A stretch of 64,000 nucleotides of DNA from Brachypterus glaber (GCA_958510825.1 OY294047.1:50575365-50639364), one strand, 5' to 3'; shown: positions 22,601 through 34,784, numbered from the stretch's first letter. Notes: generated from the letters alone by a model not told the origin. Numbers and translations are program-made.

Positions 22601-24534
22601 TCTCTAAATAATTTTATTGCTACTGTAACATGTAAGTATTATAATAATTTTTTGGCAAACATTGATCAAACAATAATAGTCCGGTCTTGGAAAATTCTAA
22701 AAAAAAATTGCCTGCGGCGCTAAATTGATTTTTCAATTTTTTTTTATTATTTAAAAAAAAAATATCACAATTTTGACAATTAGTTAAAATTTGCATACCT
22801 GCGTCTGAAAAATGCGAAACCCGAGGCGAAACCTTTAGATTTTATAATAATAAACGTCATTTCTTTTACTACTAACAGTCTTACAAATGGCCATCAACCG
22901 AAGTCCTTCAGCCTGTGTTGAATAAGGTTTTCTCTAGCTAGTTAAACTTGTTTATATGTTTTTTTAATTCTGAGGTGTTTGTAAATTTCATGTCGCCTGC
23001 GGCGCTAAACATAATATTTAGACCTCATAAAGGTGTGAAAAAAAAATAGAAAAATACATATCCCCAATTAAAAACATTTGGAAAAAAATAAACCAAAGAA
23101 ATTAACTTAAAAACTTGTATGGTTTGAACTTTTACATTTATAAAACATTAAAATATTGCAAATTTAAGAAAAAATGGTGAATGCGCTTATTCCGTACCAC
23201 CCTAGATTTTTTTCTGGTTACAGCCCTGTGGATTTTCCAATGTTCAACATGTGAGCAATTATTTTTTTGAATATTTTGTTTTTTATTAAATATGTATAGG
23301 TTTTTGTATTTACGCCCCAATGGGCCCAAGGATCACATTTTTTTATGTTTTGATAGTTCGATTTTCATTTAATTTATTTTAGTAACAACTATAATAGGTT
23401 TAAAATCTGATAATAGGCCCCAGAAATAATTTGGCCCCGGGCCCACTGCAAGTTAATCCAGCTCTGTAAACAACTATTTCACGGCTCTGGGGAACTAAAA
23501 CAACTAAATATTATGTTTTGCCCAAAAAAACTATAATAGTAATAAGCAAAAAAAAATAACTGTTTTTTAAAACTTATATTTTTTTATTTTAGGGGGATTT
23601 CACTTTTCCGACACAATAAAAAGTAATTTGATAGATCACTATATTCCATTTTTACCAATGGAGTTAAAACATGTGAATTTATGTATATTTGATGAATTTA
23701 AACAAAGAGGAATCCTTTATCCATCAAAGGAGGATCTTGAGTAAGTACAAAGAAAAAGCCAAATTTAAAATTAAATATTCTCCGTTTTTTTTAATAGACC
23801 TTGACCTCCCTACCACCGTCCTCCATTTGGAGAAAAATTATTAAACACTTCTAGAATAAGTTTCTATAGAAACTTGAAATTTGGTGTGCACAAAAGAAAC
23901 AAAAGAAACTAAAAATTAAAAAAATCTGATAATTGACCCCCTAGGTGACTTACTTAGGGGGAAATTATTAAACAAGGTTAGTAAAGAGAGAACCTATTAT
24001 AATTTTTAAAAAATCGGTGCGAGGATTGGGCTTCACGGCTTGTTTGTTAATAAAAGTATTTTTTTCCATTTTCCATTTTTTAAATTGAAAAAAGCTCTAT
24101 CTAGATATATCTTAACCCTCATATGCCCAAGATTTTTTTTTGGATATTTAACTTTTTTTAATTAAAATAATATACCATTTCCTTGTATAAATAAAATATT
24201 ATAAGAATTTTTTTTCATATTTTATACAGTTTTCCTAAAAAATGGTATCCTTTTAAAAGGACGATGGCCATAAATAGGATAGTAAACATAGTACAGAAAA
24301 ATAACTGTAACAAGTGTCCTTTTAGAAGTACGATGGGCATATCTGGGTTAATATAAAAAATTTTAGATTAAAAAAGAAAATTATGTTTTTTTTTGTTTTA
24401 GTGAAGTGTTGAGTTCAATAGAATGGGGCCCACCGGACGCAAAAATATTTTCAAAAACAGGTTGTAAAAGAATCAGTCAAAAAGTTGGATTGTTGGCATC
24501 TAAAAATTATAGACACATTAATAAAGAACTGTAA
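19688..24534 (+). CDS. Torsin: Torsin, ER/nuclear-envelope AAA+ ATPase (5 exons)
   Basis: Exons 19688-19868, 19934-20224, 20938-21213, 23593-23740, 24402-24534, all GT/AG with phases agreeing, total 1,029 nt (342 aa plus stop), close to the usual torsin length. Residues 1-21 form a hydrophobic signal peptide. SFKECCGDVHIPADF then LKERVYGQHL is the torsin N-terminal signature. Walker A is GWPGGGKN (103-110), with the torsin-specific Asn after Lys. Walker B is IFIFDEVDKM (Asp171, Glu172), sensor 1 is FIFLSN, and the C-terminal sensor-2 Cys motif is SKTGCKRIS. Torsins are ATPases of the ER lumen and perinuclear space that need LAP1/LULL1-type activators. The third intron (2.4 kb) carries a foldback element and a hAT MITE fragment. 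Identity is firm; which torsin paralogue this represents is not resolved, and insects usually have one. Confidence 0.95.
21330..21412 (-). mobile_element. hAT MITE fragment in torsin intron
   Basis: GCATTCACCAAAAAAATAA followed by GGTATTTCTATGTTAATA is the inverted equivalent of the 3' half of the MITEs at 18316-18462 and 26133-26267. The ends are missing. Confidence 0.65.
21475..22270. mobile_element. Foldback element in torsin intron 3
   Basis: The left arm (about 21475-21900) and the right arm (about 21960-22265) are imperfect inverted copies. Paired landmarks include CACTTCCGGTTTCGCC with GGCGAAACCAGAAGTG, ATAAATATGTTTTTTTTTT with AAAAAACATATTTATGCC, CACCCTGTAATTTTTT with ATTACAGGGTGTT, and AAAACGAGATACACATAATT with AATTATGTGTATCTCGTTTT. 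No coding. Confidence 0.8.
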
Positions 24535-24794
24535 AAATATAATTTAATTAGCATGAGTATGAGGGCAACTATGTATCAAATGGGCTTATAAAAAATCTTT
24601 AAAGTGCCATTAAAAAAATAAATTATGTGGTTTTGGGAAAATCGAAGGTAAACCAGATTTTTAAAAATATTTAAAATATTTATTATTTATTTGTGATATC
24701 CTTTTTTTTCTGATAGGTCGTATTTGAAATTATTTTTACATTTATCGATTTTTAAATGAAATTTTTGCTTTTAGTTAGATACGTTAAATAAATT
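24535..24794. other. Torsin 3' flank
   Basis: Likely torsin 3' UTR, with an AATAAA at about 24617 as a possible poly(A) signal. The stretch is AT-rich and nothing else is recognised. Confidence 0.35.
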
Positions 24795-26023
24795 CCCTAG
24801 CAGAAATTTAACGTTAGATACCATCGTTTTCATAATAAACGCTTACACCTAAAAATGTTACAGATTATATTGAACTTTATCAAGGTCTCTTTGACATTTA
24901 TTTGTCAAATATTATTATGACATTACTTGTCAAAATAATTCACATTAGTTATGCCGCAGCTTACAAATTATCAAAAATGTATTATAACAGCAAGAATAAA
25001 TGACGGGATAAGTGTACGTGAAATAGCCACTGAATTAAATGTTGCAAACAGCACTATAATGCGAGCAAAGAAAAAACTTGAGGAAACTGGACAGATTAGC
25101 AGAAAGCTCGGTCGAAGAAGAATGAGTAGTGCAGAAGAAGATATGCAATTAATGAATTATCTGCGGGAAAACCCTTTCCATACCGGAGTCAGAGCGAGGG
25201 AAGAAACTAACTTTCCTGGGTCATAATGCTGAAGAATTACGACAGGCCATCATTGAGGCTTGGCACGCAAAAATTACACCAAATTACACAAACCAACTGT
25301 TAGAATTACAAAGAAGATATTTTAATTTTTGATATCTTAAAATAAGTCACTCTTGATGATGTTTTTTTTTCTTTATATTTTTGAAGACACTATTTTGAAG
25401 AAAAAAACATTATCCCATGAACCGTAAGAGTTGTACAAAAAGCGCTTAGTGTTTTGGGAGTTTAAAATCAAGCAGGGCAAGTTATAAAGAGTGACTTTTT
25501 TTGAGATCAAATCAAAAATAAAAAATAAATTCCTCTTTGTAACTCTATCTGGAGACATACTGTATAAATATCATTTATAATAAAATTTGTTAACCTTTTT
25601 GCTTATAAGCATATATGCTTAAAGACAGTTATAGGACTTGCACTATATAATATAGACTGTACTTTAACCTTACTTAATTATTACGGAAATTGTCAGTGTC
25701 AATCTTAGTAAAGTACATATACCACAACTAAAAATTTAAAATGTTGGGGTACCTCAGGGTTCTGTGATGTGAGCGTTTTCTATGAAAATGATGGTACACG
25801 TTTTTTCTAATGCGTATTTAATGTATAAATAACCGATTTCTAACGTTAGATTTTCTAACGTTAGTTGCCTAACTTTAGAATAACCTTTATCTAACGTTTG
25901 ATACAACTTCTAACGATAGATAAAGGTTATTCTAACGTTAGACTCGAACGTTAGGCATCTAACATTCAAACCACATTCATCTAACGTTAGGTCAAGTCAT
26001 TCTAACGTTATTTTCCACCAGGG
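24795..26023 (+). mobile_element. Tc1/mariner-type element, internally deleted
   Basis: Terminal repeats CCCTAGCAGAAATTTAACGT (24795) and, inverted, CCCTGGTGGAAAATAACGTT (ending 26023) bound a 1.23-kb element containing a truncated transposase. The right 180 bp is an array of TAACGTTA-type motifs in both orientations (25840-26010). It includes an inverted pair AATAACCTTTATCTAACG and CGATAGATAAAGGTTATT. An unassigned segment (25340-25750) lies between transposase and array. Confidence 0.75.
24951..25360 (+). pseudogene. Truncated Tc1/mariner transposase
   Basis: The intact N-terminal frame (24951-25226) encodes two helix-turn-helix units: SVREIATELNVANSTIMRAK and a GRRRMSSAEEDMQLMNYLR second HTH with GRRR hook, as in Tc1/mariner transposases. 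After a deletion junction near 25220, another frame gives HNAEELRQAIIEAWHAKITP, the family's C-terminal tail. The DDE catalytic core between them is gone, so the element cannot move itself. Confidence 0.8.
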
Positions 26024-26132
26024 TAATCTAATCAACTGTTTGAATTTAAGGCAAAAAAACGTTTTTGAAAAAGGACCAATGTTAAAATTATAAAGAATAG
26101 CGTTTTAGCGCTGATTCTGTCCTTAAGAATAA

Positions 26133-26267
26133 CAAGGGCGGGTTTAGGGGGGTCATGCCTCCCCAGCGAGATTCATTAGCATAGAAATACCTTCAAATTT
26201 ATATTTTTGGTGAATGCGCTATTTTTTTCCTTATGCCCCCCCTTAAAATGAAATAAATCCGCCCCTG
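26133..26267. mobile_element. hAT-type MITE, 8-bp TSD AAGAATAA
   Basis: A 135-bp copy of the 18316-18462 family. It runs CAAGGGCGGGTTTAGGGG to AAATCCGCCCCTG and is flanked by AAGAATAA on both sides (26125-26132 and 26268-26275). Confidence 0.9.
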
Positions 26268-26655
26268 AAGAATAATTGTTTATCTGTCATACTTGTCATA
26301 ATTAATAATAAATAAAAATTTAAAATGACAATAATATCACATAACCAAATATTCTGACGGACGTCTGTCAAAATCGCCGCTAAAACGATAGATTTTAAGT
26401 TGTAAAAAAAAGTTTTTTATTTAACGGTTTTTTTACAACTCTAGATAGATTTCACTGTCAGAAATATTGAGTTATTTCTGTTTTCCAAAATGCAACAAAT
26501 ATTTTTTAATTTTTTAAAAATTGTTAAAAGAAAGTCGAAACGTCGAATATTAAAATTTAATGAACTAAACATTTTAAAACTTTATTTTGTTAGGTCTAAT
26601 TAGGAACATAAGTACTATACATAAAAACTAATTTTTATATAATTATTTATTTTTT

Positions 26656-27165
26656 ACCTACAATTGTGCTTATTGTAAATAATAATAAAATGTAAATAAG
26701 TTATTTTTAATGTGTGTTTTATTAACAAAACATTTTGTTTGCGATGTCTTTATTAATAAGCAGAAAAAGTCTTTTTGCAAGAGTTAATTTTAACCTTCCG
26801 GAACTCGGGTGGGGTCTCTCATTCCGACGACTTGGTTTTGCTGAGCCAAAAATGAAGGTGGAGGTAGGAGGGCAACGTCATTTCGTGTACCTTCATGTAT
26901 TACGATCCCGACCTACAATTGTGCTTATTGTAAATAATAATAAAATGTAAATAAGTTATTTTTAATGTGTGTTTTATTAACAAAACATTTTGTTTGCGAT
27001 GTCTTTATTAATAAGCAGAAAAAGTCTTTTTGCAAGAGTTAATTTTAACCTTCCGGAACTCGGGTGGGGTCTCTCATTCCGACGACTTGGTTTTGCTGAG
27101 CCAAAACTGAAGGTGGAGGTAGGAGGGCAACGTCATTTCGTGTACCTTCATGTATTACGATCTCG
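26656..27165 (+). repeat. Tandem duplication of a 255-bp unit
   Basis: Two units (26656-26910, 26911-27165) are nearly identical; I see about two substitutions. Each contains an ATG-like in-frame start and an open frame encoding GWGLSFRRLGFAEPK and VEVGGQRHFVYLHVL. The first frame ends shortly after its unit; the second continues to 27367. The GC-richer core (CCTTCCGGAACTCGGGTGGG) contrasts with its surroundings. Protein family not recognised. Confidence 0.85.
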
Positions 27166-27409
27166 ATCGTTAGACTGTGAGCAAAAAAAAAGACAATTAG
27201 TCGTTAATTTTTTATTACATGTGATTCCAACCCGAGTTATTGTGCAACAAGTTTTTTTTTTAATACCATTTTTTTTTCTTTTTAAATTTAAAAATATAAT
27301 TTTTATAGGAAGGCAAGTTATTTATATTTATATCTCCCATATTCTAATACCATTATTCTTTTTTTAAGTTAAATATGTGGTCTTATTTGAGCACTGTTTC
27401 GCATAACTA

Positions 27410-28186
27410 CCCAGGTAGCAAAATAACATGAAATTCACGTGAAAGTCACGTTAATATGTGACATGTGATGTTAAGATTGTAGTCTCATTTAACAAGAATG
27501 TAGCATGGTGGGGATGTCCTAAGTCCGCCCCTAATAACATCACACAATGACATCCCGAAAATAACGTGTTTGTGACATCATAAATCCACATTCCTGTTAT
27601 ATCTAATATCTTATGGATGCCCTTTACTGGTACTTTAATATTTAAATAATATTTTAGGACATTAGCTTTTTCTAAATTAAAACCATTAAAAACGCTATAT
27701 CCCTATAAAAAAAATCGGATTTAAAATCAATCAGTAATTGAAACAATCACAGATTGAAAAAGATTCTAAATACGAAATTGCAGATTAAGCGGAGAATATA
27801 TTCCTTTAATCCGTGTCCGTGGTCTTGAGAAGCCCGGCAGAGCCCCCTATCCATTGGAAATCGTATAATGTGTATACAATTTCCTTATAATAATTTACTC
27901 TATCAACATCATCTTATATCGATTTTTTTGCTTCGAACGTCGGTGAGAAGCAAAATAACATGACATTCACGTGAAAGCCACGTTAATATGTGACATGCTA
28001 TATATTCACAGCGTTGCTAAATATTTGTTATTAAATAACATGGTTGTCACGTCACACGTGTTACGTTGCAAATGTGATGTTAAATACATGTTATTTTTCA
28101 ATATTATGTGATGTTATGATTTAGTTTAAAAATACACCCAAAGGTGATGTCAATTTCTTGTTATATAACATCCCTTGCTACCTGGG
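27410..28186. mobile_element. TA-flanked element with CCCAGGTAGCAA ends
   Basis: CCCAGGTAGCAAAATAACAT (27410) and ..ATCCCTTGCTACCTGGG (28186) are inverted termini flanked by TA. A subterminal block ATTCACGTGAAAGTCACGTT recurs at 27962-27985 with one change, and CACGTG, ACGTTA and TGATGTTA motifs recur near both ends. No transposase frame. Confidence 0.8.
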
Positions 28187-28319
28187 TAATAGCACATTTT
28201 GTTCTAAGAATATTCTTAGAAACTTCTTAGAATATTCTTTGAACGTATACGTTAGCACATATATATGTGCTATCATTGTGCGAAAATTGTTTTAAAAAAC
28301 GATAAAAAAATATTCTTTT

Positions 28320-28477
28320 TATAGGGAACGTTCAAGTATTACGTAACGCAAATGTTGATCATTTTGGACCCCCACCCCTGTAACGCTATTTTCCTATACC
28401 ATTTACATGGGCGTAACACTCCAAAATGACCCCACTCCACCCCTAGGAGCGTTACGTAATACTTGAACGTTCCCTAT
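28320..28477. mobile_element. Short MITE with TACGTAA-bearing ends
   Basis: AGGGAACGTTCAAGTATTAC at the left and GTAATACTTGAACGTTCCCT at the right form near-perfect 30-bp TIRs enclosing a C-rich core (CCCCCACCCCTG). Related termini occur at 56824-57061 and, more distantly, 61049-61801. Confidence 0.88.
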
Positions 28478-28995
28478 ATATATTTTTTGATACTGAAAAA
28501 TCGCCAAAAAAATTTTTTCCAATGTGTTAGACATCTAAAGAGTAGCAATAAATATTTTTATGTTTTTATTTTAAGAATATCGTGTTTGGACTTTTTTTTT
28601 GTATTTATAAGTTTCTCGTATTCTAAAAAAAATATAATCCTTTTTTTACGAATAAATGTTCTGTATTTTGTTATTTTTAACTTTTTTTTGTATAAAACAA
28701 TAGTTTATAAGTATTTGTAACATGTATTAACACAATTAAACAAAAACATTTTTTTTAATTATGGTTTATATCTTTTTTAAATTTTCGGTTTCTGACACCG
28801 TACCCGAGTTCCCGAAGTCACCAACTGAGGCACTGAAATCTTTTCGTTATTTAAAATTTGGATAAACAGCAGTTTTGTAGTTTTTGGTGATAAATGTACC
28901 TCAATTTAGGCAACACTAAATACACAAGCTTGTTTTAATGGTTGCCTACCGGTAATTGTAAGATGAATTTCATTTCTCCTATCGTAACAAATAGT
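28478..28995. other. Intergenic, nothing recognised
   Basis: AT-rich sequence with long T runs. No coding or repeat structure identified. Confidence 0.35.
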
Positions 28996-29019
28996 AGAAA
29001 AATCTCGAACCAAAAAACG

Positions 29020-29115
29020 TGTCGTAAGGGCATATCCACAGGCTAGCATAACAACGTAGTACATAAGAATGCGATGCCGTGATTGGCTTGAAGTGCCGCC
29101 ATGCGGCCATATTTT
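29020..29115. mobile_element. Foldback MITE family G, partial copy
   Basis: GGGCATATCCACAGGCTAGC then ATAAGAATGCGATGCCGTGA and TGCCGCCATG match one arm of the complete copies at 48218-48345 and 62345-62495. The opposite arm is missing. Confidence 0.7.
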
Positions 29116-30660
29116 GGGCTTTTAATCTATAAATTCGCGCCATTTGCTTCCATTTTTTTAATGGTAGGTCAAATGTTCCACTTTGAAGCAATTTGATTGG
29201 ATGACTAGATTGATAATAAAAATGGCCGGAAAAATGTTATGAAATGTGTTTTTTTTTGTCTTCTTGATTTTCCTGAAAAAAGTGACAAGGAAATCGGGTT
29301 TGAATGGATGGTACACCTTAAGACCATGCTGATTTTTCTGGAAAAAAGGTAAGGTAATTCATTAAATATGATCTTAAAATTTAAGATATAAATGATTTAG
29401 GTTATGTCGTTAAAACATCGTAAAACTATTACACAAATTAAAGAAAATTAGTAATTACATCTTACATTGATTATTATTAGATAATTATCAGGTTTCCTTT
29501 ACATCTGATAAAAAAAAAATGCAAAAATCCGACTTTCTGTTGAACAATATGGCGCAGATAAAGCTTTTATTTAACAGGCTTAAACGCCAACATTTTAGAA
29601 GTGGAGCACTTCAAGTTATCAATCTTTAAAATGAGGCTATAAACGCTAGGATCTGTTTATTGGTTTTCGAGATATCTCGAATATATATTTATGTAACAAA
29701 ATGACCTCTGTACGTTAAAACTGCAATTTTGATGACGTGATAAGGACGCCATATATGGGTTTAAAAATTTAAGCTCAACCCGATCTTTGTCAGAAAAATG
29801 GGCTATCCTATTCTAAGAGGAAATCCTTTAATTAGGTACATAAGATAAATTTTCGAACTTTTAGATCTCCCCTTGTAGGGCAAAATCTCGGGTTTACCGG
29901 CAAAATTACAAAAATTAAAATGGAGTTAAATCGACTTCAATAGAGAAATACGGTAGACACCAAAACCCATTAAAGTACAATACTAATGTAATTAATTGAT
30001 TTAAATTTCGTAACGCATCTTTTTATTGTTCACTTTTTCTTAATAAGAAAAATATTCATTTTTTGAAAAAAAAATTGCAAAAATTTCATCATTTTGATTT
30101 ATTTTTACATTTTTTAATTTTTGTCCTCGGTTCTTTTGTACGGTAACCTTCGATCCTTTTAACCTAAAGGGTTTTAATTTTACAAGCATGGCCGAAAAGG
30201 TGACAACTTTCTTTTTTTTTGTATCCCTGCAATATACGACTTTTTTTGTAAAATAGGCGACTTTTGAATCCATAAAATATATAACTTTTTTTATATCAAT
30301 GAAATATACAAAATTTCAAGGTGGGTGATAGATACGGCCCTGGAAGGGGGCAGAGGGGTTTTCATCAGACCTGAGGTGTTGAGTTGGGCCCGGCCGGGTC
30401 CGAATAGTGGTAAACTATTTTATTTTAGAGGGATCGGGCGTAGTTTTCCGGAACTTGAATATTATAGGGGATGTTCGTGGTTAATGTGTTTAAAAAGGCT
30501 CGAATTTCTGTATTTTAGTTTGGAAAATGGTATTGCATAAAAAAGTAATAAACTATTAGAAAAAATCAAAATATTTTCAAAAAAAAAAATCAATGTTTTA
30601 GGATGAAGTTTTCTCGTTTGGTTGTTTGTTTTATACTGTTTAACGTCGTTTTTCGCTGCT
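29116..30660. other. Intergenic, repeat-like but unassigned
   Basis: AT-rich sequence. A GC-richer block at 30310-30480 (GGCCCGGCCGGGTCC) resembles transposon-end sequence but no partner was found. Open frames here have no recognisable content. Confidence 0.35.
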
Positions 30661-30664
30661 ATGG

Positions 30665-30905
30665 CCTAATTAACGGGACCACCATCTTTACGTGCCCCGA
30701 AGCACGGTCCTCAACAGAACTCGCATCCACCCTGAAATGTGTTTACAGTTTCACCTGCAACCCACATTACAGTTAGTCATCGTAGTTCCATCTACCGACT
30801 ATTTACACCACTATACATCCATGCTCTATGTGGGGCTCGAACCCACAACCCAGGGATCCGTAATCAAACGCGCTAACCATTGCGCCGCCGGGGTCGGCTC
30901 TTTCA
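30665..30905 (-). mobile_element. tRNA-derived SINE (family S2)
   Basis: On the minus strand the head at about 30826-30900 has an A box GCAATGGTTAGCGC and a B box GGGTTCGAGCCCC with a well-paired T stem. The body ends in the plus-strand block GGGACCACCATCTTTACGTG with CCCCGAAGCACGG, a block I recognise from several insect SINE tails. A different family from the one at 3645-3919. Confidence 0.78.
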
Positions 30906-32460
30906 TCCAAGAAAGATATTTATTTATTTTCCCCACAAAAAAAATCAAAAAATTGTTTCAAACAAAATTTTTCACAAAATTTCCATTGCTTATTTTGCAT
31001 TAAACTGCAATAATTTATTATCTATTTAACTGTATCCACGTTACGATTATTTCATTGCCATAGTAGCACGTTATATTATTATCTGCTGATGTAATTGTTA
31101 AAATTAGAACCGCACAGTGCAACAAGTTGAACAAAGGTTTTCTTTGTGTGCTCGCCTGCATACCTACGTTGCATTTCTCGTAAATGTCGATTCCTCGAAA
31201 TGTATACACCGAAAAAAAAATCTTTTTCTACGACTGCTTTAGAGTGTAAGCAAATACACACACTTTTAAAACACAGAATGAATCCATTCTAGCTCTAGAT
31301 ACGGTATGAATATCAAGTGTTAGAATGAGCACATGTAGTGTCATCTCTTGTTTATAAAAGTAAAGAAAACTGTAGAAAAATTAGCAAAATATATTATATA
31401 TTTTTTACCATGAAATATTGAATAATTTAATGCAATTTATAGTTTTGAGTTTAAATTACATAAAGTTTATTAGCTTTTCTTAATATTTCACCAGTTGTTT
31501 ATCCATTTATTTCAAAAAATTAAAACTGCTCCATCTATTGTTAAATATTTAAACCTGATATATGTCACAACAATCTGACATAACCTTCAATTTTTGCATT
31601 ATAATTTGTAAAAATGTGCTTAAATTCAATAAAAATCTTTTTTAAATACTGATTTGATAAAATTATTAAATAACATTAAATGCTTTATTTAAAAATATGT
31701 GTTTTGTTGCATTTACTATGTCGAGTCACAAAAAATATTGTTTTTAACCTTGTCCGCAGTTTAAAGCCATTAAGTGTTTCATATTTGCAGTCGAAGAAAA
31801 AGTATAGTCTACAACACGTATGGAATAGTCATTCCGCGCTTGCGAAAAAAAAATCATGATAATTTTGATTTGGAACTCCTAGTGACATAAGATTTAAGTG
31901 TGTACTTGAGCGATATGAAAAAAAACAATACAATTACCAAGAAGTGTTGTAGTCGAAGGAAAAGTATTGTCCGCAACACGTTTGGAGTGGACACACTCGC
32001 CTGCGGCCAAACGCGTTCCAAAGTTATAAGGTTTACGAACAGACAGTCGATTTTTTTCTAGGTCTTACCGAAGTTAAAAAGATGTTTTAATGGTGTTCTG
32101 AAAATATATATTGCAGCCGCAGTATTTTTTCTGTGTATAAAATAAAAGGCTGGGCGCCAAGCAGTCTGGCAAGTCTCGAGGTTCTTTTTTGTTGAATGCA
32201 CACAAAACTCGTATTGTTGTAAAATGAGACTTTTAAAATGAACAGAATTACATTTTGAAAATGTATAGGACACTTAGGCGATTTTAAATAATCGTATTGT
32301 AGCAAAACTTTTGTCGTAAATCTTTTTTTAGATTACCAGAGGTACTCGAAAGTATAGGTATAGGTTGAAAAAAAACATAATCTTAAGTTTTGACTTCATC
32401 GCAATACTAAAAGTGCCGATGTAATTATTATAAATACCTGTAGGTATATAATGTAGTATA
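30906..32460. other. Intergenic, repeat-like fragments
   Basis: Two related segments starting GTCGAAGAAAAAGTAT (31790) and GTCGAAGGAAAAGTATTGTC (31951), each followed by CAACACGT, mark a decayed repeat. No coding identified. Confidence 0.4.
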
Positions 32461-32464
32461 ATTA

Positions 32465-32990
32465 TAGTTGAGACTTTGTATATGTGTTCTTTATGTCCAA
32501 CAACAACTTTCTACATAAGAAAATACTCGGTAGCGGGGCAATTTTTTTTTTTGGGACCAACCCTTAACTTAAGGACGTCCGACAACGGTACTGTCCGAAA
32601 ATTTTTCGGACAAGATTACCATTTAATTTTAAATATTTTTATTAAACGATCCTGAAAAAATCAGCTTTGAGGTGCTAAATGTTTGACGTCATAACTAACT
32701 ATTTGAAAAATTGTTAGGTTAGTTATGACGTCATTCACATTTAGCACCTCACAGCTGATTTTTTCAGGATCGTTTGATAAAAATATTTAAAATCAAGTGG
32801 AAACCTTGTCTGACAAAAATTTTCTGGCAATACCGTTGTCCGACGCCCTAAAGTTAAGGGTTGGTCCCAAAAAAAAATCGCCCCGCTACCGATAATTTTC
32901 TTATGTAAGAAGTTGTTTGACTGGACATAAAGAACACATATACAAAGTCTGAACGGTGAGGTAATACAAAAAAAATCTACTGGACGTGGG
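32465..32990. mobile_element. Foldback element with ~240-bp arms
   Basis: The left arm from GAGACTTTGTATATGTGTTC (32470) to ATGACGTCA-type sequence near 32690 is mirrored by the right arm ending CACATATACAAAGTCTGAAC (about 32955). The loop around 32700-32716 is very short. A single-arm copy lies at 10560-10805. Confidence 0.88.
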
Positions 32991-33070
32991 CTCCTGGACT
33001 ATTACCTTCCTAAATTATATCTCAAAAAAAGAAGATATTTTGATGCCATACACGCTACAAGATTATAATT

Positions 33071-33704
33071 ATTACATCGGCACTTAGTGCTACTAAAAGT
33101 GCCGATGTATTGAAATCTTCGTCGAAAAGTCAAAATCTTTGACCACGTTTTTTTCACATTTCTCGACGTTTTAGACCATTATAAGTCGAAATCAGTAAAA
33201 AAATTTTTGCGTCCGTCTGTCTGTCTGGGTGTAAACTCTCTAACTCCATTTCTACATGAGATATCGACTTACGGTTTTTTGCATATTGTTTCTTATCGCA
33301 TTCCGAAGAGCTGATTAGATTTTGTTTATAATTAAGGCAATTATTATTGTATTTGGTTAATTTAGCACTTATATAAAAGATAATTTTAAATTGGTCAAAA
33401 AATTTTATAAACAACGTTTTCCTAAAACGAATTGTTTTCGAGATATTGGCGTTTAAAGCAGTAAAAGGTTTTTTTAGCATATCTCACATATTTATAACCC
33501 GATTTCAAAAAAATATATTTTAAATAAAAGCTCTTTTTAAGCCCTATAAAAAATGTTATATGCAGTTTTTTACTAGAATATATTGTTTTAAAGATACAGA
33601 ATTTAAACTCAAACAAAACACCTAGTTTGAAATTTGCAAATTAGATGGCTCTAGTATACAATAGTGCCGATGTTTTGACAGGGTGCTTGCAACTTTTCAT
33701 CTAG
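33071..33704 (+). mobile_element. Hairpin-start repeat family A, copy 2
   Basis: Same start hairpin and CATCTAG end as the copy at 1433-2130. It lacks an internal segment of roughly 80 bp after GAGCTGATTAGATTTTG. Confidence 0.8.
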
Positions 33705-34096
33705 TTTGAATTTTAAAAATAACAATTTTTAGGTGGCTGGGTTTCTTTGCACCCACGTGCATATAATAAACTTGGGTACATCATGAAAATCTTGGTCAAC
33801 AAATATTTATTTAAAATCCATATACGACGTAAATATGCAGTAGAGTACTTATTATGGTAACAGGTATATACGAGAAGGGTACCTTTTATTACAAAAATAA
33901 ATAGTCGACTCTGGCGGCGACAAGCAGTCTGGTTTGTCTGGGTTTTAACGGTTTACCTCGAAAAATACGGAGAAAGTGGCTTTTAAATTGTAAAAGTCGA
34001 GAAATATCTTTAAGGTCGAGCCAGGCCAGAGCTCTACGGAAAAAAAAATTTATTACTCAACAAACACCGATAAATAAATAACTACCTACGCATTAC

Positions 34097-34520
34097 ACGG
34101 AAAGAAATTAGTGGGCTCTGCGCTATACATTATAAGATATTTGGTAACAGTGGCAAATTATAGTGATTTAAGCTATAGATTATAAGGGACACAATAACTA
34201 ATAATGTTAAAAATAAATTGGAAACGATTATATATATTACAGACACGATTATATTTATTACAGGCACTATTATAAATTTACAGAAATTTTATTATATTAT
34301 AAAAATTATTAGCACGGACAATAATTAAATCTATTTAAGCTATAAATGCCATACTATTTGTTATATTTTATTATTCACTAAACAATTAAAGTATTTCATA
34401 TAAATTTTTACACTGACTGCCATAATTGTAAGAGAAAGCCTTGTATTTATATAATAAGCGATTATAATTTGCTTGGTATGTGTGTTATAGCGCTCCTAGC
34501 TATAATTTTTTTTTCCGTGT
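34097..34520. mobile_element. Candidate TIR element with ACACGGAAA ends
   Basis: TTACACGGAAAGAAATTA at the left is mirrored by ATAATTTTTTTTTCCGTGTA at the right. The 400-bp AT-rich interior has no coding. Target duplication not resolved. Confidence 0.5.
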
Positions 34521-34784
34521 ATTTATTTGAAATTTTTTATTAAACGTAACATAGGATATTAACATAAATGTAGCCCAATAGAGAGAAAATGTGGTCCAAC
34601 AAAGGCAAAAATAAGCTCATTGAGCGACATAAATTTTGTTCATTATTTGCCCCTGGGGGCATAGGGCCCTGTGTCCCTAGCAGGGCCGTAGCGAAGAAGA
34701 TTACAACTTTTGTTAGCCTAAAAATACAACTCTTTTGCCCTAAAAATACAACTTTTTTTTCCAGAAAAACTTTGTCCGTGGATC

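Noticed and set aside
30040..30273. Lys-rich 77-codon minus ORF
   Set aside because: AT-rich composition effect; no neighbours or motifs support it.
30826..30900. Functional tRNA gene on the minus strand
   Set aside because: Good A and B boxes, but it joins directly to a SINE body and the acceptor stem is unpaired.
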